A DNA stretch of 64,000 nucleotides from Streptococcus sp. Marseille-Q6470. Its GTDB lineage: Bacteria > Bacillota > Bacilli > Lactobacillales > Streptococcaceae. The notes under the pieces are model-generated. The model saw only the letters and a program-made list of their open reading frames with translations. It searched no databases and was not told the DNA's origin. Numbering within the stretch: position 1 is the stretch's first letter; the number at the start of each line of letters is the position of its first letter. This document shows positions 54,768 to 64,000 of the stretch, piece by piece. The stretch is taken from positions 1,422,501 to 1,486,500 of the forward strand of contig NZ_OX336385.1 of assembly GCF_946902905.1 (NCBI RefSeq), given 5' to 3'. A program made the position numbers and the translations under genes.

Positions 54768-55241
54768 ATGCGTTGTCCAAAATGTGGCGCTACAAAATCA
54801 AGTGTTATCGATAGCCGTCAGGCTGAAGAAGGAAATACTATCAGAAGAAGACGTGAGTGCGAAGAATGCCAACATCGTTTTACGACCTATGAACGTGTAG
54901 AAGAAAGAACGCTAGTTGTGGTCAAAAAGGATGGCACACGGGAGCAGTTCTCAAGAGATAAAATCTTTAATGGGATTATTCGTTCAGCTCAAAAACGTCC
55001 GGTGTCTAGTGATGAGATTGGCATGGTGGTCAATCGTATCGAACAAAAACTCCTCAGTCGCAATGATAATGAAATTCAGAGCGAAGATATTGGTTCGCTC
55101 GTCATGGAAGAGTTAGCTGAACTCGACGAAATCACATACGTTCGTTTTGCTAGTGTCTATCGTAGCTTTAAGGACGTGAGTGAGCTCGAAAATCTTCTCA
55201 AACAAATTACGCAATCTTCAAAGAAGAAAAAGGAAAAATAA
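54768..55241 (+). CDS. nrdR: Transcriptional repressor NrdR
   Basis: The 157-residue protein starts at the ATG at 54768 (RBS aaggagg), giving the family start MRCPKCG. It has a four-cysteine zinc ribbon (CPKCG, CEECQ) and an ATP-cone domain. NrdR senses dATP/ATP and represses ribonucleotide reductase genes, which would include those served by NrdI encoded 38 kb away. Its stop touches the dnaB ATG. Confidence 0.95.
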   Translation: MRCPKCGATKSSVIDSRQAEEGNTIRRRRECEECQHRFTTYERVEERTLVVVKKDGTREQFSRDKIFNGIIRSAQKRPVSSDEIGMVVNRIEQKLLSRNDNEIQSEDIGSLVMEELAELDEITYVRFASVYRSFKDVSELENLLKQITQSSKKKKEK

Positions 55242-56411
55242 ATGAAGCCTAATGATCGTTTTTCTTTTCTAAAGAATAATCGGGTGTCGCAAGATCCCAC
55301 AACTTTGGTGCAGTGCTACCTCCCGATTATCGGTCAGGATGCGCTGAGTCTTTACCTTTATACCTTAGCTTTTTGGGATGATGGACAAAAAGAACACCTT
55401 TTTGCAGCTATTCTCAATCATCTCAATTTTGGGATGGACAGGCTTTTAAAGGCTTTTAAAATCTTATCAGCCTTCAATTTGGTTACCCTCTATCAAAAGG
55501 GTGACGGCTATGAACTTGCTATTCATCCAACGCTTTCTAGCTCAGATTTCTTGCATCATACGGTTTATCGTACCTTATTGGAGAAAAAAATCGGTGAGCC
55601 AGCAGTTTCTGATTTTCGCCAAGAGTCTGCAGGTGGAGAGCCTTTGACCGTTTCTTTGAGTCAGGCCTTTCCAGAGATAGAAGACATGGCTAGTCATGAT
55701 GAGACACCAGTAAAAGCTGATTTTAAAAATGATTTTGATTTGGAGCATTTTCGTCAACTTATGGCGAGAGACAATCTTCGTTTCCAAGATGAACAGTCAG
55801 ATGTCTTAGAGCTATTTAAAATCTCTGACGAGAAAAAATGGACTTGGTTTGAGACCTATCAATTGGCTAAGGCGACAGCTGTTTCACAAGTTATTTCTGT
55901 CAAGCGTATGCGTGAAAAATTAGCACAAGAGTCTGTCTCTTCGGACTTTAGTCCCCAAGAAGCGACCATTATCCGAGAAGCTAAAAGTAAGACTGCCCTG
56001 CAATTTTTAGCGGGTATCAAACAAACCTTAAATGCTGGAATTATCCAAGCCGAACGCGATTTATTAAAGCAGATGGCAGATTTAGGCTTGCTTGATGAAG
56101 TTATCAATGTCGTTATCCTCTTGACCTTCAACAAGGTTGATTCTGCCAACCTCAATGAAAAATATGCCATGAAAGTGGCCAACGATTACTCTTATAACAA
56201 GATCAGAACTGCTGAAGAAGCTGTACTTCGAATCAGAGAGAAGAATCAAAAGGGGCAAGAACAAAAATCAGCGAAAAAAAGTCAAGCAAAAACTAATGTT
56301 CCTAAATGGAGTAATCCAGAATATAAAAATGAAACCAGCGAAGAAACTCGCTTGGAGTTAGAACGTAAGAAAAAAGAAATGTTAGATCGATTAGGAAAAG
56401 GAGGAGACTAG
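55242..56411 (+). CDS. dnaB: Replication initiation/membrane attachment protein DnaB
   Basis: The 389-residue protein is the Firmicutes primosomal DnaB (not the helicase). Two DDBH domains are visible, the second around residues 195-330, and the tail is Lys/Gln-rich. With DnaD and DnaI it loads the replicative helicase. It starts immediately after nrdR and its stop abuts dnaI. Confidence 0.92.
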   Translation: MKPNDRFSFLKNNRVSQDPTTLVQCYLPIIGQDALSLYLYTLAFWDDGQKEHLFAAILNHLNFGMDRLLKAFKILSAFNLVTLYQKGDGYELAIHPTLSSSDFLHHTVYRTLLEKKIGEPAVSDFRQESAGGEPLTVSLSQAFPEIEDMASHDETPVKADFKNDFDLEHFRQLMARDNLRFQDEQSDVLELFKISDEKKWTWFETYQLAKATAVSQVISVKRMREKLAQESVSSDFSPQEATIIREAKSKTALQFLAGIKQTLNAGIIQAERDLLKQMADLGLLDEVINVVILLTFNKVDSANLNEKYAMKVANDYSYNKIRTAEEAVLRIREKNQKGQEQKSAKKSQAKTNVPKWSNPEYKNETSEETRLELERKKKEMLDRLGKGGD

Positions 56412-57308
56412 ATGGAAAGTGTAGGAGATGTGCTTAAAGATCATCCTAGCCGTTTTCAATACCAGGACCTGGTTCAGCAGATTGTAAAAGATCCTGATGT
56501 TGCGGCTTTTATCCAGAAGGAATCTCTCAGTCAAGAGGAATTGAATCGTAGTATCTCTAAGTTTAATCAATACATCACCGAGCGAGATAAGTTCCTTCGT
56601 GGAGATACCGACTATATCGCGCGTGGCTATAAGCCAATTCTAGTTATGAATCATGGTTACGCAGATGTATCCTATGAGGAAACTCCGGAACTGATTGCGG
56701 CTGAGAAAGAAGCGGCTATCAAGAACCGTCTCAGACTGATTAATCTTCCAGCTAGTCTTAAAAAAGCTAGTTTGGCTCAAGTTGATTTGGATGATTTGGG
56801 ACGTTTGCCAGTTTTTGAAAAGCTCTTTACCTTTGTTGAGCAATATCCAGAAGTCCTTAAAGGTCTCTATCTCTATGGAGACTTTGGAGTTGGGAAGAGC
56901 TTTATGGTGGCTGCCCTAGCCCATGATTTGTCAGAAAAACGTGGCGTTTCATCTACCCTTCTTCACTATCCAAGCTTTGTCATTGACGTTAAAAATGCTA
57001 TCGGCGATGGTAATGTAAAGAGTTTGGTTGATGAAATCAAGCAAGCTGAAGTCTTGATTTTTGATGATATTGGTGCGGAGCAATCAACGCCTTGGGTGCG
57101 TGATGAAGTCTTGCAAGTCATTCTCCAATATCGTATGCAGGAAGATTTGCCAACCTTCTTTACCTCGAATTTCAATTTTGAAGATTTGGAAAAACATTTT
57201 GCCAAAGGCAAGAATGGAAATGATGAAACATGGGAAGCTAGACGTGTGATGGAGCGTATCCGTTATTTAGCAGAGGAAACACGACTAGAAGGAGAAAACC
57301 GCCGATGA
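56412..57308 (+). CDS. dnaI: Primosomal protein DnaI (helicase loader)
   Basis: The 298-residue AAA+ protein has an N-terminal helicase-binding domain, Walker A YGDFGVGKS near residue 155, Walker B LIFDDIGAE near 217 and the C-terminal arginine-finger region. It loads the replicative helicase. Its stop overlaps the start of the nitroreductase gene by 4 bases. Confidence 0.94.
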   Translation: MESVGDVLKDHPSRFQYQDLVQQIVKDPDVAAFIQKESLSQEELNRSISKFNQYITERDKFLRGDTDYIARGYKPILVMNHGYADVSYEETPELIAAEKEAAIKNRLRLINLPASLKKASLAQVDLDDLGRLPVFEKLFTFVEQYPEVLKGLYLYGDFGVGKSFMVAALAHDLSEKRGVSSTLLHYPSFVIDVKNAIGDGNVKSLVDEIKQAEVLIFDDIGAEQSTPWVRDEVLQVILQYRMQEDLPTFFTSNFNFEDLEKHFAKGKNGNDETWEARRVMERIRYLAEETRLEGENRR

Positions 57309-58018
57309 GTGAAACAATCACCTTAATGAAATCTCATACCTCGGTTCGCAGATTTAAAGAAGAAGCGATCCCTCAAGAAGATTTAAATACCATTTTATCT
57401 GCAGGGCAAATGGCTTCTTCTTGGAAAAATTTCCAATCTTATTCTGTGATTCTAGTCAGAAGTCAAGAAAAGAAAGATGCTCTTTTTGAGCTAGTTCCTC
57501 AGGAAGCGATTCGTCAGTCTGCCGCCTTCCTCCTCTTTGTAGGAGATTTAAACCGTGCAGAAAAAGGGGCTCGTCTCCATACCGATACTTTCCAACCTCA
57601 AGGGGTGGAAGGACTCCTAATCACTTCAGTAGATGCAGCCTTGGCTGGACAGAATACCTTGCTTGCGGCAGAAAGCCTTGGCTATGGTGGAGTAATCATC
57701 GGTTTGGTGCGTTACAAATCTGTTGAATTGGCAGAATTGTTCAAGCTTCCTGACTATACCTACCCAGTTTTTGGGATTGCACTTGGTGTGCCGAACCAAA
57801 AACATGATGTAAAACCAAGATTGCCACTAGAGAATGTTGTTTTTGAGGAAGAATACCAAGAACAAACAGCTGAGGCTATTGAAGCCTATGACCGTGTGCA
57901 GACCGAATATGCAGGAGCTCGTGCGACTACGACTTGGAGTCAACGTCTTGCAGAGCAATTCGGTCAGCCTGAACCAAGCTCGACTAGAGAAAATCTTGAA
58001 CAAAAGAACTTATTATAG
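57305..58018 (+). CDS. NfrA-type flavin nitroreductase (NADPH oxidoreductase)
   Basis: The 237-residue protein starts MSETITLMKSHTSVRRF and has the nitroreductase FMN motifs HTSVRRFKEE, GQMASSWKNFQSYS and ESLGYGGVIIGLVR. The C-terminal extension with DRVQTEYAGARATTTWSQRLAEQFG is typical of the NfrA/FRP group. It is coupled to dnaI and precedes der by 13 bases. Confidence 0.85.
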   Translation: MSETITLMKSHTSVRRFKEEAIPQEDLNTILSAGQMASSWKNFQSYSVILVRSQEKKDALFELVPQEAIRQSAAFLLFVGDLNRAEKGARLHTDTFQPQGVEGLLITSVDAALAGQNTLLAAESLGYGGVIIGLVRYKSVELAELFKLPDYTYPVFGIALGVPNQKHDVKPRLPLENVVFEEEYQEQTAEAIEAYDRVQTEYAGARATTTWSQRLAEQFGQPEPSSTRENLEQKNLL

Positions 58019-58031
58019 AAAGTGAGAAAAC

Positions 58032-59342
58032 ATGGCCTTACCAACTGTTGCCATCGTAGGACGTCCCAATGTTGGGAAATCAACCCTGTTTAACCGTATT
58101 GCAGGGGAACGCATCTCAATCGTAGAAGATGTTGAAGGTGTAACACGGGACCGCATCTATGCTACTGGTGAGTGGCTCAATCGTTCTTTCAGTATGATTG
58201 ATACTGGAGGGATTGATGATGTTGATGCTCCGTTTATGGAACAAATCAAGCACCAGGCAGAGATTGCCATGGAAGAAGCTGATGTCATCGTTTTTGTAGT
58301 TTCTGGAAAAGAAGGCATCACAGATGCTGACGAATACGTAGCCCGTAAACTCTATAAAACTCATAAACCTGTTATCCTAGCTGTCAACAAGGTTGACAAT
58401 CCGGAAATGCGAAATGATATCTATGATTTCTATGCTCTTGGCTTGGGTGAACCATTGCCAATTTCATCTGTGCACGGGATTGGTACAGGGGATGTATTAG
58501 ATGCCATCGTCGAAAATCTTCCACATGAAGTCGAAGATGAAAATCCAGATGTCATTAAATTCAGCTTGATTGGTCGACCGAATGTCGGAAAATCTAGCTT
58601 GATTAATGCCATTTTGGGAGAAGATCGCGTAATTGCCAGTCCTGTAGCTGGTACAACTCGTGATGCCATTGATACACATTTTACAGATGCGGATGGCCAA
58701 GAGTTTACCATGATTGATACGGCTGGTATGCGTAAGTCTGGTAAAGTCTATGAAAACACAGAGAAATACTCAGTCATGCGTGCCATGCGTGCTATTGACC
58801 GTTCAGATGTAGTCTTGATGGTCCTCAATGCTGAAGAAGGCATCCGTGAGTACGACAAGCGTATCGCAGGATTTGCCCACGAAGCTGGTAAAGGGATGAT
58901 CATTGTAGTTAACAAGTGGGATACTCTTGAAAAAGATAACCACACCATGAAAAACTGGGAAGAGGATATTCGTGAACAGTTCCAATATCTACCTTACGCA
59001 CCGATTATCTTTGTTTCGGCTTTGACCAAGCAACGTCTCCACAAACTTCCAGAGATGATTAAACAAATCAGCGAGAGTCAAAATACCCGTATCCCATCAG
59101 CAGTCTTGAATGATGTCATTATGGATGCTATCGCCATCAACCCAACACCGACAGACAAAGGGAAACGTCTCAAGATTTTCTATGCGACTCAAGTGGCAAC
59201 TAAACCACCGACCTTTGTGATTTTTGTCAACGAAGAAGAGCTCATGCACTTCTCTTACTTGCGTTTCTTGGAAAATCAAATCCGCAAGGCCTTTGTCTTT
59301 GAAGGTACACCGATTCATCTGATCGCAAGAAAACGAAAATAA
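58032..59342 (+). CDS. der: Ribosome assembly GTPase Der (EngA)
   Basis: The 436-residue protein has two tandem GTPase domains, each with GRPNVGKS (residues ~9 and ~182), DTGG/DTAG boxes and NKxD boxes (NKVDN, NKWDT), then a C-terminal KH-like domain. It is needed for 50S subunit assembly. Last core gene before the accessory region. Confidence 0.97.
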   Translation: MALPTVAIVGRPNVGKSTLFNRIAGERISIVEDVEGVTRDRIYATGEWLNRSFSMIDTGGIDDVDAPFMEQIKHQAEIAMEEADVIVFVVSGKEGITDADEYVARKLYKTHKPVILAVNKVDNPEMRNDIYDFYALGLGEPLPISSVHGIGTGDVLDAIVENLPHEVEDENPDVIKFSLIGRPNVGKSSLINAILGEDRVIASPVAGTTRDAIDTHFTDADGQEFTMIDTAGMRKSGKVYENTEKYSVMRAMRAIDRSDVVLMVLNAEEGIREYDKRIAGFAHEAGKGMIIVVNKWDTLEKDNHTMKNWEEDIREQFQYLPYAPIIFVSALTKQRLHKLPEMIKQISESQNTRIPSAVLNDVIMDAIAINPTPTDKGKRLKIFYATQVATKPPTFVIFVNEEELMHFSYLRFLENQIRKAFVFEGTPIHLIARKRK

Positions 59343-59401
59343 AAGAATAAAAAAAGAAGGTTAGGTTGACTCACTAAGGGATTTTTAACCCTTTAAAATT
59401 T

Positions 59402-59438
59402 CGGCATAACTTACAGCATTGTAGGTTATGCCGTTTTT
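59402..59438. terminator. Terminator between der and recombinase remnant
   Basis: Stem CGGCATAAC...GTTATGCCG with extra inner pairs TACA/TGTA, followed by T5. Confidence 0.85.
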
Positions 59439-59440
59439 GT

Positions 59441-60289
59441 TTATTCTGTGGGAATATCAACTGCACCAATGAAATTCCAATGGATGCAGATTGTCTGTCT
59501 CTTGGTTCTTGTTCCCGGCACCTTTTCAGGCTTGTAAACATCAATTCTCTCAATAAAGCTTCGAATAATCTCACCCGTGATTTCAGTAATATCAGTATAC
59601 TTTCGTACCACTTTGAGAAATGAATCTACATTCAAGGATTGCTCTTTTGCCTGGTCTATGAAAGACTTTAGCTCATTTGTACGCTTAAGTAATTCTTTCT
59701 GCTCTGCCTCATAGTTTTCAGTCATCTTCATAGATCGTTCATCAGAAATCTTGCCATCAATGTCATCCTCATAAAGTCTTTGGATAATTGTATCAAGCTT
59801 TGTAATTATTGTAGTTGCCTGTTCCGGTTCCTTGTGGCTGCTACGAAGCTGTTGGTTCAGTTCCTTTTTGCTTTGCTTGGTTACAAGCTCTACGAATTTA
59901 TCTTCTTGTTCACGGGCATAAGCAGTAATCTTTCTTATTTCTCTCAGCAGAATTTCTTCAACCTGAACATTATGAATCTGATGAGAAGAACAACCACTTT
60001 TGGTTTTTCTGCATGTAGCACATACGAAATGTTCCTGCTCGTGTGTCCAGCCTCTTACCTTGACTTGATATATTTTAGCACCATAGTCGGCACAGAATAG
60101 CATTCCACTTAATACAGGTATTTCACCTATAGGTGTAAGTCTTCGCCTACCATCTCGGATTCGCTGAACAATATCAAAAGTTTCTTGATCTATAATCGGT
60201 TCATGAATATTCTTGAAGATAACCCATTCAGATGAGTCGTTGTTAATTGTCTTCTTGCAATTGAAGGACTTTTTCTGTCCTTCTATCTG
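59441..60289 (-). pseudogene. Large serine recombinase, C-terminal fragment
   Basis: The minus-strand frame is open from a stop at 60290-60292 and reads ...SSEWVIFKNIHEPIIDQETF, a Recombinase-domain signature, then the zinc ribbon region FCADYGAK...FVCATCRKTKSGC, a coiled-coil of ~100 residues, and a DUF4368-type C-terminus ending at 59441. The N-terminal catalytic resolvase domain is entirely missing. The type resembles TnpX/Tn5397-like recombinases of clostridial transposons. It marks a decayed mobile element at the left edge of the restriction locus. Confidence 0.85.
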
Positions 60290-60442
60290 TTAACCTTGGG
60301 AGAAGATGAAAAAGGATATTTTTTGAAGAAAGATAAAAATATCCTGCAACTATACGAGTTAGTCACAGGAAGTAGAAAAATTCATAATTACATGATATAA
60401 TAACGCTATATTATCGAAATATTTGAGTTAAGGAGATGCAGC
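60290..60442 (+). other. Junction with short coding relic and promoter of the restriction locus
   Basis: A plus-strand frame near 60300-60402 reads GEDEKGYFLKKDKNILQLYE followed by LVTGSRKIHNYMI and a stop, looking like the end of a lost gene. Within it AGGATATTTTT/AAAAATATCCT forms an 11-bp hairpin (about 60312-60345). An extended -10 TGATATAAT (60393-60401) lies about 40 bases before the XRE gene. Confidence 0.4.
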
Positions 60443-60679
60443 ATGGGATTTCCAGAAGAAATTAAAAGAATCAGACAACGATGTTTTCTGACACAGCAAG
60501 ATTTTGCCAAAGAAGTACAGGTGGCATTCTCTACTGTGAATAGATGGGAAGGCGGTAAAGCAAAGCCTAACCTAAATGCAATGAAAAATATAAAAGAGTT
60601 CTGCCTTAAAAACGATGTTGATTATTCGGGTGTTGAAGAGGCATGGCTTGATTTTGAAGTAAGGAGTCAATCAAAATGA
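60443..60679 (+). CDS. XRE-family regulator of the restriction-modification locus
   Basis: The 78-residue protein is little more than one helix-turn-helix (LTQQDFAKEVQVAFSTVNRWEGGKAKPN, residues ~13-42). It overlaps mod by 4 bases (ATGA). Small controllers of this kind time expression of restriction genes, so control of mod and res is likely but inferred. RBS aaggaga. Confidence 0.82.
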   Translation: MGFPEEIKRIRQRCFLTQQDFAKEVQVAFSTVNRWEGGKAKPNLNAMKNIKEFCLKNDVDYSGVEEAWLDFEVRSQSK

Positions 60680-62724
60680 TTAAGGACATTATTACAGCGA
60701 ATGAATTAGCTGCACCAAATCAGAAAGAAATAAATATTTTGAAAGAAAATTTTCCATCATGCTTTCGTGCCGATGGTACTTTTGACATGGTAAGATTTTC
60801 CGAATTCTTAAAGGATAAGATTGATATTTCCCGTGAGGGATACGAATTAAAGTTTTTAGGTAAAAACTATGCAAAAATGCTGGCATCACTTGATACTGAA
60901 ACAGTAATTGTTCCAGACGAAGCACACAACAGTCTTCCTGAAAATAAAAACAGTGAAAATGTATATATCAGTGGTGATAACCTTGATGGACTAAAACATC
61001 TACTTAAATCATATGCTGGACAAGTAAAGTGCATTTATATTGACCCTCCGTATAACACCGGCTCTGATGGCTTTGTGTATAATGATAAGTTTAACTTTAC
61101 TGTTGAAGAACTTGTTGAGAAACTTAGCATTGATGAGGAACAGGCACAGCGTATTCTCGATTTAACGAATAGAGGTAGTGCGTCCCATTCTGCTTGGCTG
61201 ATGTTCATGTATTCAAGGCTTCAATTAGCAAGAGATTTGTTAAGTGCGCAAGGAGCAATTTTTATTTCTATTGATGATAATGAAAAAGATAACTTGAAAT
61301 TGCTATGTGATGATATTTTCGGTGAAAATAATTTTATTGCCAGTATTATTGTTCAGGCTAACAAAAGAGGTCAGACATATAAGCAGCTCTCAAAAACACA
61401 TGAATATTTATTGGTATATGTAAGAAGTGAAGATGTTGTGTTAAACGAATTATCAAAAGTCGCTGGTGCTTTTGACAAACAAGATTCTATAGGTGAATTT
61501 GAAGAACGTGAACTAAGAAACAGAAATCCAAAGTTTGGTAGATTTAATCGTCCAAATTTATTCTATCCTATTTATGCTAACCCTAATATGGTCGATGATT
61601 GTGGATACTATCCTATATCACTGGAAAGAAGTTCAGATTTTTCTGTTGAGATTCTCCCATTGAACAGCGAAGGTGAAGAAAGCTGTTGGCGTTGGGGAAC
61701 TAAGAAATTTGAAGACAACAATAATCCCAATTCTATGGAAAGTGATATTGTTGCAAAATTAAAAACTACAGGAGAATATGGGGTTTACGAGAAATATCGT
61801 AAAGGCACATACAAGGCAAAAACAATATGGTATGAAGATAATATCATTGGTGATTTAGTCGAAGAAGATGATGACATTTGGGAAGAAACAGGAGTAATTA
61901 CAGAACAAGGATCAAAAGAATTAGGTCTATATGATATGGCGGAAGCCTTTGATTTCCCAAAACCTACTTATCTTATAAAAAAGGTGATGCAGATAGGTGG
62001 AAATCAAGATTCATTATTTGTTGACTTCTTTTCTGGCTCGGCAACTTCAACAGAGGCAATTATGTCCTTGAATTCTGAGGATAATGGCAAAAGAAAAATT
62101 ATTGCAGTACAACTCCCAGAAAATCTTGATACTAAATATGAAAATGCTGGAAAAACTGAAAAGCCAAAGGTAAGAAAAGTGTTGGATTTTTTAGACTCAG
62201 CCAACAGACCACATACACTGGATTATGTTGGATTTGAACGTATTCTTAGAGCCGCAGCTAAAATTAAAGAACAAAATTCAGATAGCACAACAGACCTTGG
62301 ATTTAAACATTACACCTTGGCAGAGGTTAGTCAAAACACTCTTGATAAAATTGAGAAGTTTGATAACAGTGGATTTATTACTGATACAACTGTATATGAT
62401 GAGTTCGGTACTGCGACAGTGCTTACTACATGGTTAGTACATGATAATTATGGATTTGTGAATAAATGTGAGATGTTAGACCTTGCTGGGTACACAGCAT
62501 ATTGGTGTGAAAACCACTTATATTTTATTAATCCAGAACTTTCCGAAGAAGCAATCAAAGCCCTTGTAGAGAAGTACAATACAGAAGGCGCATTTAACCC
62601 TCAGAATATAGTTCTCTTCGGTTACAGCTTCAATTATGTAGAAATGGAAAACTTAAAGACGAATGTAAAGATTCTCCGTGACTCTGAAAAGAATCTTAAA
62701 ATAAATTTGGATGTCAGATATTAA
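60676..62724 (+). CDS. mod: Type III restriction-modification system, Mod methyltransferase
   Basis: The 682-residue protein is a beta-class N6-adenine methyltransferase: the DPPY motif IYIDPPYNTGSDGF at residues ~121-134 precedes the SAM motif DFFSGSAT at ~450-457, as in type III Mod subunits. The central variable region (~200-420) is the expected target recognition domain. No simple sequence repeats are visible, so slippage-based phase variation is unlikely. It is coupled to the upstream regulator and to res, 13 bases downstream. Confidence 0.9.
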   Translation: MIKDIITANELAAPNQKEINILKENFPSCFRADGTFDMVRFSEFLKDKIDISREGYELKFLGKNYAKMLASLDTETVIVPDEAHNSLPENKNSENVYISGDNLDGLKHLLKSYAGQVKCIYIDPPYNTGSDGFVYNDKFNFTVEELVEKLSIDEEQAQRILDLTNRGSASHSAWLMFMYSRLQLARDLLSAQGAIFISIDDNEKDNLKLLCDDIFGENNFIASIIVQANKRGQTYKQLSKTHEYLLVYVRSEDVVLNELSKVAGAFDKQDSIGEFEERELRNRNPKFGRFNRPNLFYPIYANPNMVDDCGYYPISLERSSDFSVEILPLNSEGEESCWRWGTKKFEDNNNPNSMESDIVAKLKTTGEYGVYEKYRKGTYKAKTIWYEDNIIGDLVEEDDDIWEETGVITEQGSKELGLYDMAEAFDFPKPTYLIKKVMQIGGNQDSLFVDFFSGSATSTEAIMSLNSEDNGKRKIIAVQLPENLDTKYENAGKTEKPKVRKVLDFLDSANRPHTLDYVGFERILRAAAKIKEQNSDSTTDLGFKHYTLAEVSQNTLDKIEKFDNSGFITDTTVYDEFGTATVLTTWLVHDNYGFVNKCEMLDLAGYTAYWCENHLYFINPELSEEAIKALVEKYNTEGAFNPQNIVLFGYSFNYVEMENLKTNVKILRDSEKNLKINLDVRY

Positions 62725-62737
62725 GGAGGTGTTGGTT

Positions 62738-64000
62738 TTGGAACTTATATTAGAACGAGAATTGGACCATCAACAAAAGGCTGTTGATGCCGTAATTTCT
62801 GCCCTTCATGGAATCACGATGATAAAACCGCACCTTGCCTACGAAAATCCAACATTTGATAGAAAAGAACGTCGTCTGGGTGACAATTTGATTGAAGTTC
62901 AAAAAAATATTCGTGCTGACTATCGAGGATGCATAGATGATGGAAATTACCTGAACCTTGATATTAAGATGGAAACAGGTACAGGAAAAACCTATGTATA
63001 TACACAAACAATTTATGAGATGCATAAAAAGTTTGGTTTTAATAAGTTTATTATTGCCGTACCTTCTCTTCCAATTAAGGCGGGTACATCACAGTTTATT
63101 GATGATACCTATGTAAAACATCACTTTTCTGATGCGTGTGGCTATAACTGTGACATCGAATTAGGCGTATTGGAAAGTCCAAAGAAAAAGAAAAAAGGCT
63201 TTTTAGTTATGCCTCCTGCTGTACGTGATTTTGTAACGGGTTCATGTCAGAACTCAAACAAGATTTATGTATTACTTGTTAATATGCAGTTACTGACAAA
63301 TGGTAACATGCTTACTCGATCAGACTACGATTATTTAGTTGAGGGATTTTATAGACCTTTTGATGCATTAAAAGCAACAAAGCCTGTTGTAATTATTGAT
63401 GAACCACATAGATTTTCTCGTGACCAGAAAGCATATAAAGCAATTGTTGAAGAATTATGTCCACAGATTATTATTCGTTATGGAGCAACCTTCCCGGATA
63501 CAACTGTTGGCAAAGGAAGAAATAAGGTAACTTTTAAGGACTTTAATAACCTTGTATATGAACTTAATGCTTGTGATTCCTTCAATCTAAATTTGATTAA
63601 AGGCATTGCGAAGGAACATTTTGAACCCTTATCAAGAAAGGAAGAAAAGGTTAAACTATTATCCGTAGTATCAAAAACTTCTGCTACTTTCCAATTCAAA
63701 AAACGTGGCGAGGAAACAAAGACTTATACACTTACACCCGGGGATTCGCTTTCTATAATTGATTCATCTTTTGAGGGACTTACAATCAGTGCTATTGGTA
63801 AAAACTTCATTGAGTTGGTAAATGGACAAGTTAAATATCAAGGTGAAGAATTCAACACCGATATTTATTCTTCATCTTATCAAGAACAAATGCTGAAGTT
63901 GGCAATTCAGAGACATTTTGAAACTGAACGTCAGAATTTCTCTGGAAGACAATTCAAAATTAAAACTCTGGCACTGTTTTTCATTGATGATATTACTTCT
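62738..64000 (+). CDS. res: Type III restriction endonuclease Res subunit (truncated by window end)
   Basis: The frame begins at TTG 62738 with ggagg 8 bases upstream and stays open for 421 codons to the window edge. Walker A METGTGKTY is at residues ~78-86 and the DEAD-box-like DEPHRF at ~221-226, as in type III Res helicase-nucleases. No nearby in-frame ATG fits the RBS. With Mod it forms the ATP-dependent restriction complex. The C-terminal nuclease domain lies outside the window. Confidence 0.88.
   Translation, partial: MELILERELDHQQKAVDAVISALHGITMIKPHLAYENPTFDRKERRLGDNLIEVQKNIRADYRGCIDDGNYLNLDIKMETGTGKTYVYTQTIYEMHKKFGFNKFIIAVPSLPIKAGTSQFIDDTYVKHHFSDACGYNCDIELGVLESPKKKKKGFLVMPPAVRDFVTGSCQNSNKIYVLLVNMQLLTNGNMLTRSDYDYLVEGFYRPFDALKATKPVVIIDEPHRFSRDQKAYKAIVEELCPQIIIRYGATFPDTTVGKGRNKVTFKDFNNLVYELNACDSFNLNLIKGIAKEHFEPLSRKEEKVKLLSVVSKTSATFQFKKRGEETKTYTLTPGDSLSIIDSSFEGLTISAIGKNFIELVNGQVKYQGEEFNTDIYSSSYQEQMLKLAIQRHFETERQNFSGRQFKIKTLALFFIDDITS

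Noticed and set aside
60676..62724. Phase-variable repeats in mod
   Set aside because: No tandem short repeats or long homopolymers were found in the coding sequence.

Overview
The window is a chromosomal segment from a low-GC Gram-positive coccus, almost certainly a Streptococcus of the mitis group (S. mitis / S. oralis / S. pneumoniae relatives). Support comes from the gene content and order: tgt with an OatA-type acyltransferase, a YesL-YesM-YesN block like pneumococcal TCS07 followed by nrdI, argS|argR-mutS, rpsL-rpsG-fusA-polC-pepS, nrdR-dnaB-dnaI-nitroreductase-der, and cysteine-free L32/L33. The species cannot be fixed without a database search. The first base lies just before tgt, and the last gene (res) runs off the right edge.

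Layout: 1-7.2 kb holds housekeeping genes (tgt, acyltransferase, DUF59, ilvD with a perfect CodY box, an SPFH/ribbon-helix-helix pair with a palindromic operator, rpmF-rpmG). 7.2-8.7 kb is a cadmium resistance pair (cadD-cadX) bracketed by a direct repeat of the rpmG 3' end, the signature of a decayed integrative element. 8.7-12 kb is a cell-envelope stress cluster (GlsB, AmaP, DUF2273, Gls24, CsbD) flanked by a duplicated segment; each copy encodes an unannotated ~50-residue membrane protein on the minus strand. 12-17.3 kb holds a sugar-type two-component system, nrdI and small membrane proteins. 17.3-17.8 kb is a dense array of hairpins sharing one loop sequence. 17.8-35 kb is core information processing: argS, argR, mutS, a LytTR/DUF3021 pair, the str operon, polC, pepS and a LysR regulator on an apparently leaderless transcript.

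35-43.4 kb contains queA, a frameshifted lipoprotein, membrane proteins of unknown role, an AI-2E-family transporter, tRNA-Lys(CUU), two broken copies of that tRNA end with its terminator, a decapitated phage-type repressor and a structured RNA candidate (possibly 6S RNA). This again looks like repeated insertion and excision at a tRNA. 43.4-59.3 kb is mostly core: rarA, prmA, rsmE, an acetoin reductase, an aquaporin, thioredoxin, a MarR regulator with two matching operators, lrgAB, a GntR-ABC exporter operon, the primosome genes dnaB-dnaI, and der. A GIY-YIG/DUF4357-like gene is inserted next to prmA. From 59.4 kb the DNA is accessory: a truncated large serine recombinase, then an XRE regulator and a type III restriction-modification system (mod, res).

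The features most deserving follow-up are the hairpin array near argS, the paired 50-residue membrane proteins with a conserved tiny upstream ORF, the promoter embedded in a terminator before nrdI, the rpmG and tRNA-Lys integration scars, and the SPFH/RHH operator.
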